The notes below the pieces were generated by a model, which saw only the letters and a list, made by a program, of their open reading frames with translations, was not told the origin of the DNA and made no database searches. DNA of 64,000 nt from Rotaria sp. Silwood1. Lineage: Eukaryota > Rotifera > Eurotatoria > Philodinida > Philodinidae. Numbering within the stretch: the stretch's first letter is position 1; every line of letters starts with the position of its first letter. A program made the translations under genes and the position numbers. Below, piece by piece: positions 34,801-41,205 of the stretch. Location: NCBI GenBank assembly GCA_905250075.1, contig CAJNOP010000003.1, positions 4,728,692-4,792,691 on the forward strand. The letters are read 5' to 3'.

Positions 34801-36147
34801 AGTTAATCAGATTTCTGTTTTGTTTATCTGAGTTCTGACTAGAGAAAGAAATTGATCGTTAGCTTAATTAGTAATTCCTAGCGAAATAGTTCTTTAACAT
34901 TGATTACTCTTTAATATATGTGTTTAATGTTTTTTTTGCAATATAAAACCAGAATGAGCAACACGCATTCTTTTTCAATTAACGAAGAAACCAGTCAAAC
35001 TGATACCCGTCGTTTAAACTCATATTCAGCCTACAAGAGCATCTTGCTCAGAATAGCAAAAATCTAAAATGATTCGTTTCCATGAGCCTTTGAAACCAAG
35101 TTATGATCGTTTTACTGAGTTTTCGATCTAGCTCTCGGCATCTACTGGAAAATCAAGTAACGAAATTTTCACCTGAAATTTTGTCCATAGATGGTGAGTC
35201 TACTGATCTATAGAATATCCTGGAAGTTTCAGGCGAAAGTAATGTTCCTTTGTCGAAGTATTGAATTTTCAAATCAACTCGACTTTGATATCATGTCTAT
35301 AGTAAAGGACTTTTTTTTAGAAATCTAATATCTAGATAAAGAAATCTTCTTTGGGCTAAAGTTATGAGAGCATCTTTCGAATCATTTGATTTATCCATGA
35401 GCTAAACTTCAAATCGAAATTCTGATTTTTGATTTTTTACTATATAAAACTTGTTCAAGAGTTCAGTAGAATGATCATAACTCGACGCCAAAGACAGGAT
35501 GAAGACGAACACGTCTCAACTTTCTCTAGTTTCATCAAGGTATCATTGTAGATCCAATATAAGCGCAAGCAACGGATATCAGTTCAGATGGTTTCTTTTT
35601 AGGAGTTTTCTGAAAAGATGTGTTCAGTATAGTTGTCAATGCGTACACTCTAGCACAGTCCCAAACGCGATAAAACTTTCACAAAATGTTTTTTTTTGTG
35701 TCTGATACATCCACTCAATGCATATAAGGATGCAAAAATGCTTGTGGAGTGAGATACAGGTTTTCTAAAAATCTGGATTTTTAAAAATTTTTCGTGTTCT
35801 TTTGTCTCAGAAGTATTCTGAGAGAAAAACAAGGACATTTGGAATCAGCATAAAAATTGTATAAAATGATGTGACATTTACTAATTTTTAAAATAGCAAA
35901 TATTCTCGATAAAGGGTCTCCATCATGAATTTTATATCGAAAATGTTCTTTGATGAATTTCACTTTTTATCCAATCATTTTGTTTTTGGTTGAGTTCTGA
36001 AAATTAATATTTCAATGAAAAAATGCGTTGTTTGGTAGAAAATACGTCATTGATATGATTATTCTTTTAATTTTAGCTCAAGCTGAACAAGCAATTGAAT
36101 ATACAAAAGAATTATTAAAGAAAATTGAAGATATCATGTATCCATGA
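1626..36147 (+). CDS. Sacsin-like protein (degenerate GHKL module, DnaJ, HEPN), spliced
   Basis: Exons by frame and splice sites: first exon 1626-1875 (alternatives listed separately), then 6124-6985, 8979-9454, 10381-10902, 20029-20976, 21377-21904, 22857-23621, 23689-24135, 25878-26561, 26621-27202, 27985-28925, 28991-29652, 29720-30189, 31569-32768, 33049-33939, 34119-34276, 34334-34541, 36077-36147. The frame closes exactly: 10,665 bases, 3,554 residues plus TGA. The product is collinear with sacsin (SACS), a giant cytosolic co-chaperone tied to Hsp70, mitochondrial and neurofilament homeostasis in vertebrates. Order: variable N-terminus; one degenerate sacsin-repeat ATPase-like module (about 84-370); long helical linkers; DnaJ domain near 3195-3260 with HPD at about 3232; HEPN domain at about 3420-3545. 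It is shorter than human sacsin because the second and third GHKL modules are missing. Thirteen of 17 introns are phase 1. Vertebrate SACS has most coding sequence in one giant exon, so this fragmentation is lineage-specific. A paralogue of the canonical sacsin is as likely as the orthologue. Confidence 0.85.
2944..2986 (+). CDS. Alternative first coding exon A2 (candidate)
   Basis: ATG 2944 opens 14 codons (MKDHVSPDVKRIKL) plus one base before a consensus donor GTAAGTG. Phase 1 makes it compatible with the acceptor at 6124. A pyrimidine tract with AG at 2917-2918 lies just upstream, so it could instead be an internal exon starting at 2919. That frame is also open through the ATG. Confidence 0.45.
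3874..3931 (+). CDS. Alternative first coding exon A3 (candidate)
   Basis: ATG 3874 opens 19 codons (MKTHTRKRGRKTAPESIEQ) plus one base before the consensus donor GTAAGA, phase 1, compatible with 6124. The KTHTRKRGRK stretch is strongly basic and resembles a nuclear-localisation-type cluster (inference). Its local GC content is higher than that of the flanks. Confidence 0.5.
4618..4639 (+). CDS. Alternative first coding exon A4 (short candidate)
   Basis: ATG 4618 opens seven codons (MSKAMTS) plus one base before the donor GTAAGC, phase 1, compatible with 6124. It is too short to be convincing alone. It is reported because phase and donor agree with the rest of the cluster. Confidence 0.3.
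5339..5351 (+). CDS. Alternative first coding exon A5 (very short candidate)
   Basis: ATG 5339 opens four codons (MFLI) plus one base before a near-perfect donor, AG then GTGAGT, phase 1. It lies just after a local GC-rich stretch (about 5280-5335). Chance is a serious alternative at this length. Confidence 0.22.
5692..5722 (+). CDS. Alternative first coding exon A6 (candidate)
   Basis: ATG 5692 opens ten codons (MDMNLDKLKF) plus one base before the consensus donor GTAAGTT, phase 1, compatible with the acceptor at 6124 only 400 bases downstream. A long CT dinucleotide tract at about 5480-5512 lies some 190 bases upstream, as might be expected of a promoter or 5' UTR. Confidence 0.45.
6124..6985 (+). 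CDS. Sacsin-like exon 2: degenerate sacsin-repeat GHKL module
   Basis: The acceptor TCTAG gives phase 1 entry. The donor is AAG then GTTTGT, phase 2, which joins to 8979 as an AGT codon. The exon aligns through one sacsin-repeat ATPase region: SYQGVALCITYD corresponds to the QGPALYVYNN segment, FFHLTDFLCILSGSRVVYYDP to the VYHITD...SGD...LDP segment, and LIRLPLR to FRFPLR. The key residues are gone. The ELIQNADDAGA N-box is replaced by TFLNYGQLLGA (about 6267-6302), and the GRFGIGF glycine motif by ISKTASSF (about 6459-6490). The fold may survive, but ATP hydrolysis is unlikely. The reference motifs are from family knowledge. Confidence 0.8.
6986..8978 (+). other. Sacsin-like intron, nearly 2 kb
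   Basis: A phase-2 intron of 1,993 bases with GTTTGT donor and TTTTAG acceptor. It holds an 84-codon ATG-initiated open frame at 7982-8236 with no recognised domain, and no other coding signal. AT-rich, with no clear mobile element. Confidence 0.5.
8979..10902 (+). CDS. Sacsin-like exons 3-4: post-ATPase linker
   Basis: Two exons, 8979-9454 and 10381-10902, with a 926-base phase-1 intron between them that holds only AT-rich sequence and a TA run before the acceptor. RILYYCMPLTLNLLP matches the FCFLPL segment that follows the ATPase core in sacsin, but the usual HVNG...RR-LW stretch after it is absent. A short polyGln lies near 9391-9408. The second exon (SVTEGWGYVAIEDM ... LLPLANNTCITF) matches the region where sacsin has its LLPL...FVPF motif. 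These segments are helical scaffold with no catalytic motif. Confidence 0.7.
11391..11493 (+). CDS. Alternative first coding exon B1 (joins 20029)
   Basis: ATG 11391 opens 34 codons (starting MYRSHYNNGIANSYDQYSDN) plus one base before the donor GTAATA, phase 1, matching the acceptor at 20029. The peptide is Tyr/Ser/Asn-rich and of low complexity, with no domain. A GC-richer stretch (about 11265-11355) and GA tracts near 11215 lie directly upstream, as expected of a promoter and 5' UTR. No acceptor precedes the ATG. A transcript starting here would skip the degenerate GHKL module. Confidence 0.55.
13023..13170 (+). CDS. Alternative first coding exon B2, possible lipidated N-terminus
   Basis: ATG 13023 opens 49 codons plus one base before the donor GTAATG, phase 1, matching the acceptor at 20029. 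The protein would begin MGNMNC. Gly at position 2 with Asn3 is the kind of start used by N-myristoyltransferase, and Cys6 could be palmitoylated, suggesting a membrane-anchored isoform (inference). The rest is Ser/His-rich and ends SLPHLKLK. No acceptor precedes the ATG. Confidence 0.55.
16983..17163 (+). CDS. Alternative first coding exon B3 (joins 20029)
   Basis: ATG 16983 opens 60 codons plus one base before the consensus donor GTATGTG, phase 1, matching the acceptor at 20029. The peptide starts MPRNCSTNNSLKETK, contains a polySer run from TCA/TCG codons, is basic overall and ends QFVYIRY. The frame upstream of the ATG is open for only four codons. The open length and strong donor make it one of the better alternative-start candidates. 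Confidence 0.6.
18054..18408 (+). CDS. Alternative first coding exon B4 (longest, joins 20029)
   Basis: ATG 18054 opens 118 codons plus one base before a donor GTTCGT, which is weaker than the other donors. Phase 1 again matches 20029. The peptide (MDSRYPSAINIPQHYDLRPN ...) is rich in Ser, Asn, Pro, His and Arg and looks intrinsically disordered. A CT-repeat tract at 17813-17833 lies about 230 bases upstream. The frame uses ordinary local codons and is longer than expected by chance in such AT-rich DNA. Confidence 0.6.
20029..20976 (+). CDS. Sacsin-like exon 5: inter-repeat linker with polyGln
   Basis: Enters and leaves in phase 1. The sequence MPAKDFADLVMLPREWRRG ... WLENLWKYINEKLPNDLTML aligns with the sacsin linker after the first repeat, where family members carry a W-L-x-x-x-W...DLTLF-like segment. 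A polyGln tract interrupted by Leu (CAA/CAG codons, about 20881-20930) sits near the C-terminal end, just before the donor. An internal ATG at 20049 could start translation from a noncoding first exon. Confidence 0.75.
21377..24135 (+). CDS. Sacsin-like exons 6-8: linker to the region of the lost second ATPase
   Basis: Exons 21377-21904, 22857-23621 and 23689-24135, all with phase-1 junctions; introns of 952 and 67 bases. They follow sacsin in order. NTPWVPVMLEKPHGYPSTLTW matches the WVPA...YP-SLVW segment. The stretch from SNDARHSFVTP to QILPYELYNYRKFFESMGVK matches the pre-second-repeat linker. QHCCIPCTPNGRTLNKPSKLIHP matches the tail of the second sacsin repeat (C-I-P-C...SRLIHP). The GHKL ATPase core that should lie between these segments is absent. 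Confidence 0.75.
21905..22856 (+). other. Sacsin-like intron carrying a MITE-like insertion
   Basis: A phase-1 intron of 952 bases. It contains the inverted-repeat element at about 22215-22435 described separately. The rest is AT-rich with no coding signal. Confidence 0.6.
22215..22435. mobile_element. MITE-like inverted repeat inside sacsin-like intron
   Basis: Terminal arms read TCCATTTTCGCCGAATTC inward from about 22221 and, reverse-complemented, from about 22430. A second, longer inner pairing uses the CGCCGAATTCCAACTTC...AAAGAATTTTTCGCT block (22254-22295) against 22386-22428. The internal part is CA/CT-rich with no coding capacity. AATTA at 22215-22219 and 22431-22435 flanks the arms and may be a 5-bp target-site duplication. 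Its base composition differs sharply from the surrounding intron. Confidence 0.65.
24136..25877 (+). other. Sacsin-like intron with a foldback element
   Basis: A phase-1 intron of 1,742 bases. The distal third is occupied by a long-inverted-repeat element (about 25219-25780). A 71-codon open frame at 24395-24610 has no recognised features. Confidence 0.6.
25219..25780. mobile_element. Non-autonomous DNA transposon with roughly 200-bp inverted repeats
   Basis: The left arm begins GGATGTTCGGAAAGTTTTTA and continues through AAATATCTTCGTAATATT and ACAACTGACTTCAAC. The same blocks recur in order on the opposite strand from 25780 inward to about 25600. Arms are about 200 bases with scattered mismatches and one extra block in the left arm. 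The ends lie in TA-rich sequence, so a TA target site is likely but ambiguous. No transposase frame is present. The TIR start resembles mariner-type ends (inference). Confidence 0.7.
25878..27202 (+). CDS. Sacsin-like exons 9-10: linker after second repeat
   Basis: Exons 25878-26561 and 26621-27202, separated by a 59-base intron whose acceptor follows a long T run. Both junctions are phase 1. The opening GMKCDDNLVTWPELVERC matches the GM-KDD-LW-ML-RA segment of sacsin, and LRELAFIPIKSRP matches its F-PF--KP segment. The second exon (YKYFFNDLLQIKIQLDGKDL) matches the YKN-FRELFE-VGV helix. A Ser/Thr/Asn-rich low-complexity insert lies near 26030-26160. Confidence 0.75.
27203..27984 (+). other. 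Sacsin-like intron holding first-exon candidate C1
   Basis: A phase-1 intron of 782 bases with consensus donor GTAAGT and GCTTAG acceptor. It contains a candidate internal start exon at 27718-27784, followed by a T/C-rich stretch of about 150 bases before the acceptor. Confidence 0.5.
27718..27784 (+). CDS. Alternative first coding exon C1 (joins 27985)
   Basis: ATG 27718 opens 22 codons (MSSIPLKRSDHTISFEFPSR ...) plus one base before the donor GTAAAG, phase 1. That suits the acceptor at 27985, completing a Pro codon. A transcript starting here would encode a roughly 1,550-residue form that keeps the DnaJ and HEPN domains but lacks the upstream repeat-derived linkers. The local sequence is GC-richer than the surrounding intron. 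Confidence 0.45.
27985..30189 (+). CDS. Sacsin-like exons 11-13: junction over the lost third ATPase, and tail
   Basis: Exons 27985-28925, 28991-29652 and 29720-30189, with introns of 65 and 67 bases (phases 0 and 2). EHYVHPSVDRRVCVKAGVKP matches the sacsin segment KYCHADIPREVAVKLGAVP, which directly precedes the third GHKL module. Here it is followed by a Thr/Ser/Asn-rich spacer (about 28080-28190) and then by sequence matching the region after that module. Later parts (HIRFIIPSDMEIFLQLCLPH, DFYEYKDLFLHIGVQLEPHP) match IPNDFF-KLEQL and ELGTFHQLFKHLG. No catalytic motif was seen. Confidence 0.75.
30190..31568 (+). other. Sacsin-like intron, 1.4 kb
   Basis: A phase-1 intron with GTAAAG donor and GCTAG acceptor. 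It contains one weak candidate start exon (ATG 31439 to donor after 31496, phase 1) and otherwise AT-rich sequence. A stretch at about 30975-31065 (CACATATAAAAATTCCAAAA, GTGCTTGAAGTGAGATA) partly resembles 35715-35755, hinting at a shared dispersed repeat. Confidence 0.4.
31569..32768 (+). CDS. Sacsin-like exon 14: pre-DnaJ region
   Basis: A 1,200-base exon, phase 1 at both ends. It opens GLYLVSNDFKLVKSSEIVIM, matching the ALYLPSQDGRLVKSS segment of sacsin. It then follows the order of the conserved pre-J region, including LCLARALSPCLGLS, the LLALAM-like helix, and ILPGDLCVYRV, matching the YPGEYVGYLV segment. This supports homology rather than a chance DnaJ protein. A Ser/Thr-rich tail leads into the DnaJ exon. 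Confidence 0.8.
33049..33939 (+). CDS. Sacsin-like exon 15: DnaJ (J) domain
   Basis: After a Ser-rich spacer the exon encodes a J domain: helix II KKTVKKLLLKW, the HPD tripeptide at 33405-33413 (in KWHPDKNPGRERFA), and helix III FAAEVFKHLRKQIDHFE. HPD is the signature that stimulates Hsp70 ATPase, so this co-chaperone function looks intact. The layout (J domain after ELTKTEIYNAVRQAYQL) matches the sacsin C-terminus. A long Asn/Thr/Ser-rich disordered stretch follows, ending at GTAAGT in phase 1. Confidence 0.85.
34119..36147 (+). CDS. Sacsin-like exons 16-18: HEPN domain and stop
   Basis: Exons 34119-34276, 34334-34541 and 36077-36147; introns of 57 and 1,535 bases. The product EADRWLKQAQHDLESAYSDM ... 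WACYKCYRAAEKALKAYHYY matches the sacsin HEPN domain (EARRWLRQA--N-SAA-ND ... WVCFKCY-S-KLAL-AA-Y). It continues through the YPNAARFAKIPAEVF segment to a C-terminal helix ending DIMYP, then TGA at 36145-36147. In human sacsin this domain dimerises and binds nucleotides, so the C-terminus appears complete. Confidence 0.85.
34967..35670. mobile_element. Degenerate foldback element in last sacsin-like intron
   Basis: Arms at about 34967-35130 and 35450-35670 are imperfect inverted copies. The left arm has AAACTGATACCCGTCGTTTA and CCAAGTTATGATCGTTTTAC; the right arm, reverse-complemented, has GAACTGATATCCGTTGCTTG and CGAGTTATGATCATTCTACT. The centre is noncoding and less AT-rich than the intron. 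Ends are blurred by decay and no target duplication is clear. Confidence 0.5.
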
Positions 36148-37764
36148 AAACAAATATCGATCAGTCTTCCTTGCTCATCTCTAGTCAAATTTTTCTACGA
36201 TTCCTTACAGTATGCGCTCGCATTCATATTGTTGTGACGTATCGTTCCTCTTTTTTTTTCTTCTTTTTTTTTTCTTAATTCTGTATTTTCCTAATATTCA
36301 TGAGAGATGGTCCGATCATCTCTTTTTTTCTTTTTTGTTATACATTATTATTTTTTTGCTGTTGCTGATTGTTTTTTTTTCGTTCCTTTTGTTTTTATAC
36401 AAGCTTTAGCATTAGCAACATGTCTATTAACAAAATGAAAAAAAGAGATGAGGGGGGATTGATGTACAGAAGTTAAATTCATATTTCTCGTTTTCTTTTT
36501 ACGTTCTTTTTCTTTTTTTTTTCCTGTTCTTACTTTATTATTAATACTCTCTAGTTAACGTTTACTAGTGATATGTTTAATTGTGTGGGATTTTTTTTTC
36601 TTTTCATACACTATTCGAAATGCAGACATAATAAAGATGTTTGTGTGTGATTAGAAGAAAGAAAATAATAATAGATTCGTATGGAGTTTTTTTGTCTGTT
36701 CGCGAGTGTGTCTTTGGTGATGATGTTAAAGTCGAAAAATAAAAATAATAGGAAATCATTGATGTATAATTTATTCTTTAACAATGAATCTATGGTTGAT
36801 AACTTAATATTTGGTTGGAGATGTTTGATAGAATGAATGATAATATAAACATTCTTGAATTGAATTTAACACATTTTATGTATAACGATAGAAATGGAAA
36901 ATTTTAAGATCATTATTTTAACATAATTAAACAATACTTTTGTCAATAAGTCTTTACAATTTCATATTGCCATTAATTTAGTTGGACCTGTAAAAGAAAA
37001 AGTGAAGTATACTGATTAAATACACTATTGAGAAGCTAAACAACGCTGTGAGACATAATTTTTGTAACAAAAATAGCATTAATAATGAATATATTGTTTT
37101 CCTCGTTAGTAACAGAAAAATATTATCAAAAACTAAACTATGATATGAACAATAAATATATATTCTTTTTAATCTCAGTAAGTTCTACCAGAAAAACATG
37201 GATTCGTACGAAGCCATTATAATTATAGTGGCTGCATTCATCATTCAAACAATTATTCAATGAAAAGAATAAATTAATATATTTGCTGCAGAATCTTTAC
37301 TAGTTCATATTTATTACTTTAATTCAATCCATTTTTCAGGTAGAGATATAATGAAATATTATTAGATAAGTTATATCAATCATTGACTAGTATGATTAGT
37401 AATGATTGAAGATTTTAATCTGTGAATTAATGAAATCTATTTTGATAATCTATTAGCATCAAAGATTCAAAGAAATGAAGATTATGTATATAACTGTTTT
37501 TTTTTCGAAGTCTAATTACACATAAAAATTCAATTCTATAATAAAAAAGAAATTCGACCATTTTGTGAAGACATGTCAATTATCTACATCTAGCCAATAG
37601 TTCCGAAACAATTAAAAATTTCCAAATATTTTTTTTGTCGTCAAGTAGAATATCATCTGAATAAATTATATTTGTCCTTTTTGTTTTTTGGTATTGAGCG
37701 CCCGAATTTTCTTTTATTCTATTCGTGATTTATTTCCAAATAACAAATAAATTTATCATTAAAT
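36148..37764 (+). other. Sacsin-like 3' UTR and intergenic spacer
   Basis: T-rich sequence follows the TGA. The spacer then runs to the kinase ATG at 37765 with AT-rich sequence and no coding signal. Confidence 0.5.
36630..36635 (+). terminator. Poly(A) signal AATAAA for sacsin-like gene
   Basis: The canonical hexamer lies 483 bases after the stop codon, followed by a GT-rich stretch (TTTGTGTGTG), as expected of a cleavage/polyadenylation site. Further hexamer-like sequence near 36735 could be an alternative. Confidence 0.5.
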
Positions 37765-39457
37765 ATGGCTCAAAAAAAACATAAACCAACTAGCAAATCA
37801 CCTAAAACACGTGCATCATCTTCGGGTAAAAAAAAGAAGAATATTAAAAAAATTTCAGTCGGTCGGGGTGTAAGAAAAGATGGTATAAAAAAAGCAAAAA
37901 GTAAGATTAAAAAAAGTAACATTAAGAAAAAATTAGTTCCAAAAAAATCGAAAAGTAAAATAAATATAAAAAAGTCAAAACCAAATAAAAAAAAATCAAA
38001 AACAACTTTCAAATCGACTGGAAATAAAAATAAACCAAAAAAACTTCATAAAAAAATTATTAAAAAACCATCCAAAGCTAATCTTAAACGATCGAAAAAA
38101 CCATCAAAAATAAATATTAAAAATTTAAATAAACATAAAACCAAAAAATCTTTTGAACCAGAAGAAATTCCTGTTATTAAAGGATCAGTATGTATAATAT
38201 GAATTTATAACTTAAATATTCATGCATATCATTTAATAGGAAGTTATTCAAGGTCGAAAACTTGGAGAAGGTGGTTTTGGAAAAGTTGTTGAAGGTTAAA
38301 TTATAAAAATTTAAAATTAGAAATATTTCTTGTACTCCTGATTATTATTAGGTACTTTTCGAGGCCGAATTGTAGCAGTTAAAATTCCTTTACGAAAAGA
38401 AGATTTTGAAGAAGCATTAATTGAATTTAAAAAATTACGAAATTTTCGTCATCGAAATGTTGTTGAAGCTATTGCTTATTGTAAAGATCCAGCAATGTTC
38501 AGTAAATTAGTAACACAAATCGTTTATTTTCTTTTTTTTTCATACATATTATTTAGTTATGGAATATATGGCAGGTGGAACATTAAATAGTTGGTTACAT
38601 GATGGTAATAATAAATATATACCAATGAATTGGTTTCAAGGCGTTAGATTATTAACTGATATTTCTCGTGGTATAAAATTATTACATGATGCATCATTAC
38701 TTCATGGAGATCTATCATCAAATAATGTATTACTTATACGTGATCATACAGTAGCAAAAATATCTGATTTTGGTACGGTACAAATGATTGAAAAGTAAAT
38801 ATTGATTAAAAATTAAATCAAATGAAAAAAAAAGTAAAATGAAAATTTTTACAGATATATTAATGCATCATTAGCTGGTCAAATTGATGAAGCTGTAGGT
38901 GCATTTCGTTGGATGGCACCACAACGATTACGTTTTTCTAAACCTGATAATTATTCTGATGTATGGTCTTATGGTTGTATTCTTATTGAATTTTTAACTC
39001 ATCCTCGAAAAATACCATTTGCTGCAGCAAGTACTGCACAACTAATTGCTAAACTTGAAAACTATGTCGAAGGAGATATAAGAGACTTACGTATAGATCT
39101 GGGAGAAATGGATCCAGATGCTCCACTACTTCTTCAAGAATTGTAAGATTTTAATATGAAATCATTGTACTAATGTAGTATTCTAGAATGTATCGATGTT
39201 TAAAAGCAAAACGAGTCGAACGACCGGATTATGGACAAATTGTTGATGAGGTAATCATAAAGAAAATTTTTTTTATATCAATCTAAAGAGAAAGAAATAT
39301 CAAAAAAACACATGTTTATTCTCGAAACGTGATTTTTGTTTTGTTTTAGCTTGAAAACATATATAATTATTTGAAAAAAAAATATAGTGGTAGTCAAAGT
39401 AAAATGAAAACAAATAGTAAACGTGTACATTCATCTGATGTTCGAACTTGGCGTTAA
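37765..39457 (+). CDS. Protein kinase (TKL-like) with lysine-rich N-terminal tail
   Basis: Seven exons: 37765-38187, 38240-38294, 38352-38501, 38557-38794, 38855-39142, 39187-39250, 39350-39457; 441 residues. Residues 1-141 are a histone-H1-like Lys/Ser-rich tail, probably disordered and possibly a nuclear or nucleic-acid-binding region. The kinase domain follows: glycine loop GEGGFGKV (150-157), VAVK lysine at 170, catalytic loop HGDLSSNN with Asp261 and Asn266, DFG at 280-282, then MAPQRL in place of the APE motif and SDVWSYGCILIE. All metal- and ATP-binding residues are present, so activity is plausible. HGD replaces HRD, so the loop arginine is missing, and Ser263 replaces the usual loop Lys. 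The short domain and the FRHRNVV and SDVWSYG motifs suggest the tyrosine-kinase-like group; exact family unknown. Introns are 44-99 bases except where noted by exon limits. Confidence 0.85.
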
Positions 39458-41205
39458 AAATTTTTGTCGTTTGTATATGATTATACTTTTCAATTTATTT
39501 ATTAATAAATAAAAGAACTAATCATAAATAATCTATATCACTAATCGAAATAAATAATACATCTTATCAAAAGAATATTAATTCGAGATATTCAAACAAT
39601 ATTGAAACAAACGAATATATCAATTTAATTCAATTGATATTCTATCCTTTGTTGTTAATTTATATGTGCTGACTAAATAATTTCGCAGATACTTTTGAAT
39701 AACCGATATTTCATTGTTACAGTATTCTATAAAGCTTCAAACACGAAACACACAAGTATTTCCAAATCGCATGGAACTATCAGAGTTTACAGATCCTGTT
39801 GACCTAATATTATCTATAAGATCAATTTCTTAAATTTCATTAATGAGTATAGAGACATATGGAGAGTGACATATATCATGACGTTATAGGATATTGCAAG
39901 AATCAGATTGGAATAGTAAATAATGAGAGAAGAAAATTTTTCGAATTGTACATATAAAGTCTTAGCTATATATATTGATCGCTCATTACCACATCTACAA
40001 TATACTGTGGTTTTTTAAATGTTTGGTGCGGTACATGTTGACATGTCAAGAACCACTCTCTGAAGTAGGATGAACACTTTTGAGCCAGCAACATGCTCGG
40101 AAAAATAGAATACGTGAGTATCGTCATATATAAGGTTTTCTAGAGAATCGATCATTGTACAATGTACACTAAACTTGAGCTGTCGTGTGTTTTATATTTG
40201 AGAGGAAAGTATTTCTGTAACGTCAACTATGTTGTAGAACAGTAAACTCAAGTTTTGATGACAACTTCAGCGTTGTAGAACTTTTAATCCTAAACGTTGT
40301 TATTAAAAAATATTATTAAAATAAACCGTGCCCGAAAACAAGATGTAAATGGGTTTCATTCATAGTAGCAACAAATGAGGCCAAAATCAAAACAGATTTG
40401 CGTCTGAGAAGAAAATAATCTGAGTATTGGTGGTTGAAGAATACGTGTGCCATTTTTGAGTTCTAAATTTCGATACTGAAAAATGCAACCTGCACTCATA
40501 AACTAAATCCCTTACTCGACGAAACGAATTCTGAACATGCCACGCCTCTTACTTTCTCTATCAGTTTGGTATTTAAATAACATTCTTTTCCACAATGATG
40601 AAAACCAAACTTTCATGAGCAAATATACTCTATAGACAAGTAATAATGCCTTTTTCTTTTGACCAGACTCCTGCTATGATAGCGAAAAGCTTGACATTAT
40701 GAAAATGAATTTTAGCTATTCTACGCTAAAAGTTTTTTCATGAAGCGGTCAATGATCAACGAACATCACGAAATACTAAACTTGTTTCATCGCCAATAAA
40801 GTATTGTCACTATACAGGATCAACAGCCGATATATAAGCTGCTTGGAAATTCGAAAACGAAATCGATGTCTTCTTGTTAATAAATTCTATGGACCACAGA
40901 AGAAGCTTGGAAAAACACTTTTCGACTACTGAATAGCAATGATTATCCACAGTAGACAGGAACGTTTACATTTATAAAAAAAAAAGAATTGTGAATACTT
41001 GATTATATCTAAAACCATCCAAATAATTTGTTTTGTTACATGGAATTCTGGATATTTTGCTAACCGGTAAAGTGACAAAAATAGAAAGACTCTTTGATAA
41101 AACCAAGTTCAAAACATTTCTGTATCTAAGAAATGCAGCATTTACATGGAAAGATATCATCATACAAAATGCACAAATGTGTCTGTCTCAACTGGTAATA
41201 TTCAG
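39458..41205. other. Intergenic: kinase 3' UTR and F-box/LRR downstream region
   Basis: Tandem AATAAA hexamers at 39504-39513 probably serve the kinase gene. From about 39700 to 41100 the sequence is compositionally more complex but has no sustained coding frame or clear inverted repeat. It may be old decayed repeat or gene sequence. No poly(A) signal for the minus-strand gene was identified with confidence. Confidence 0.4.
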
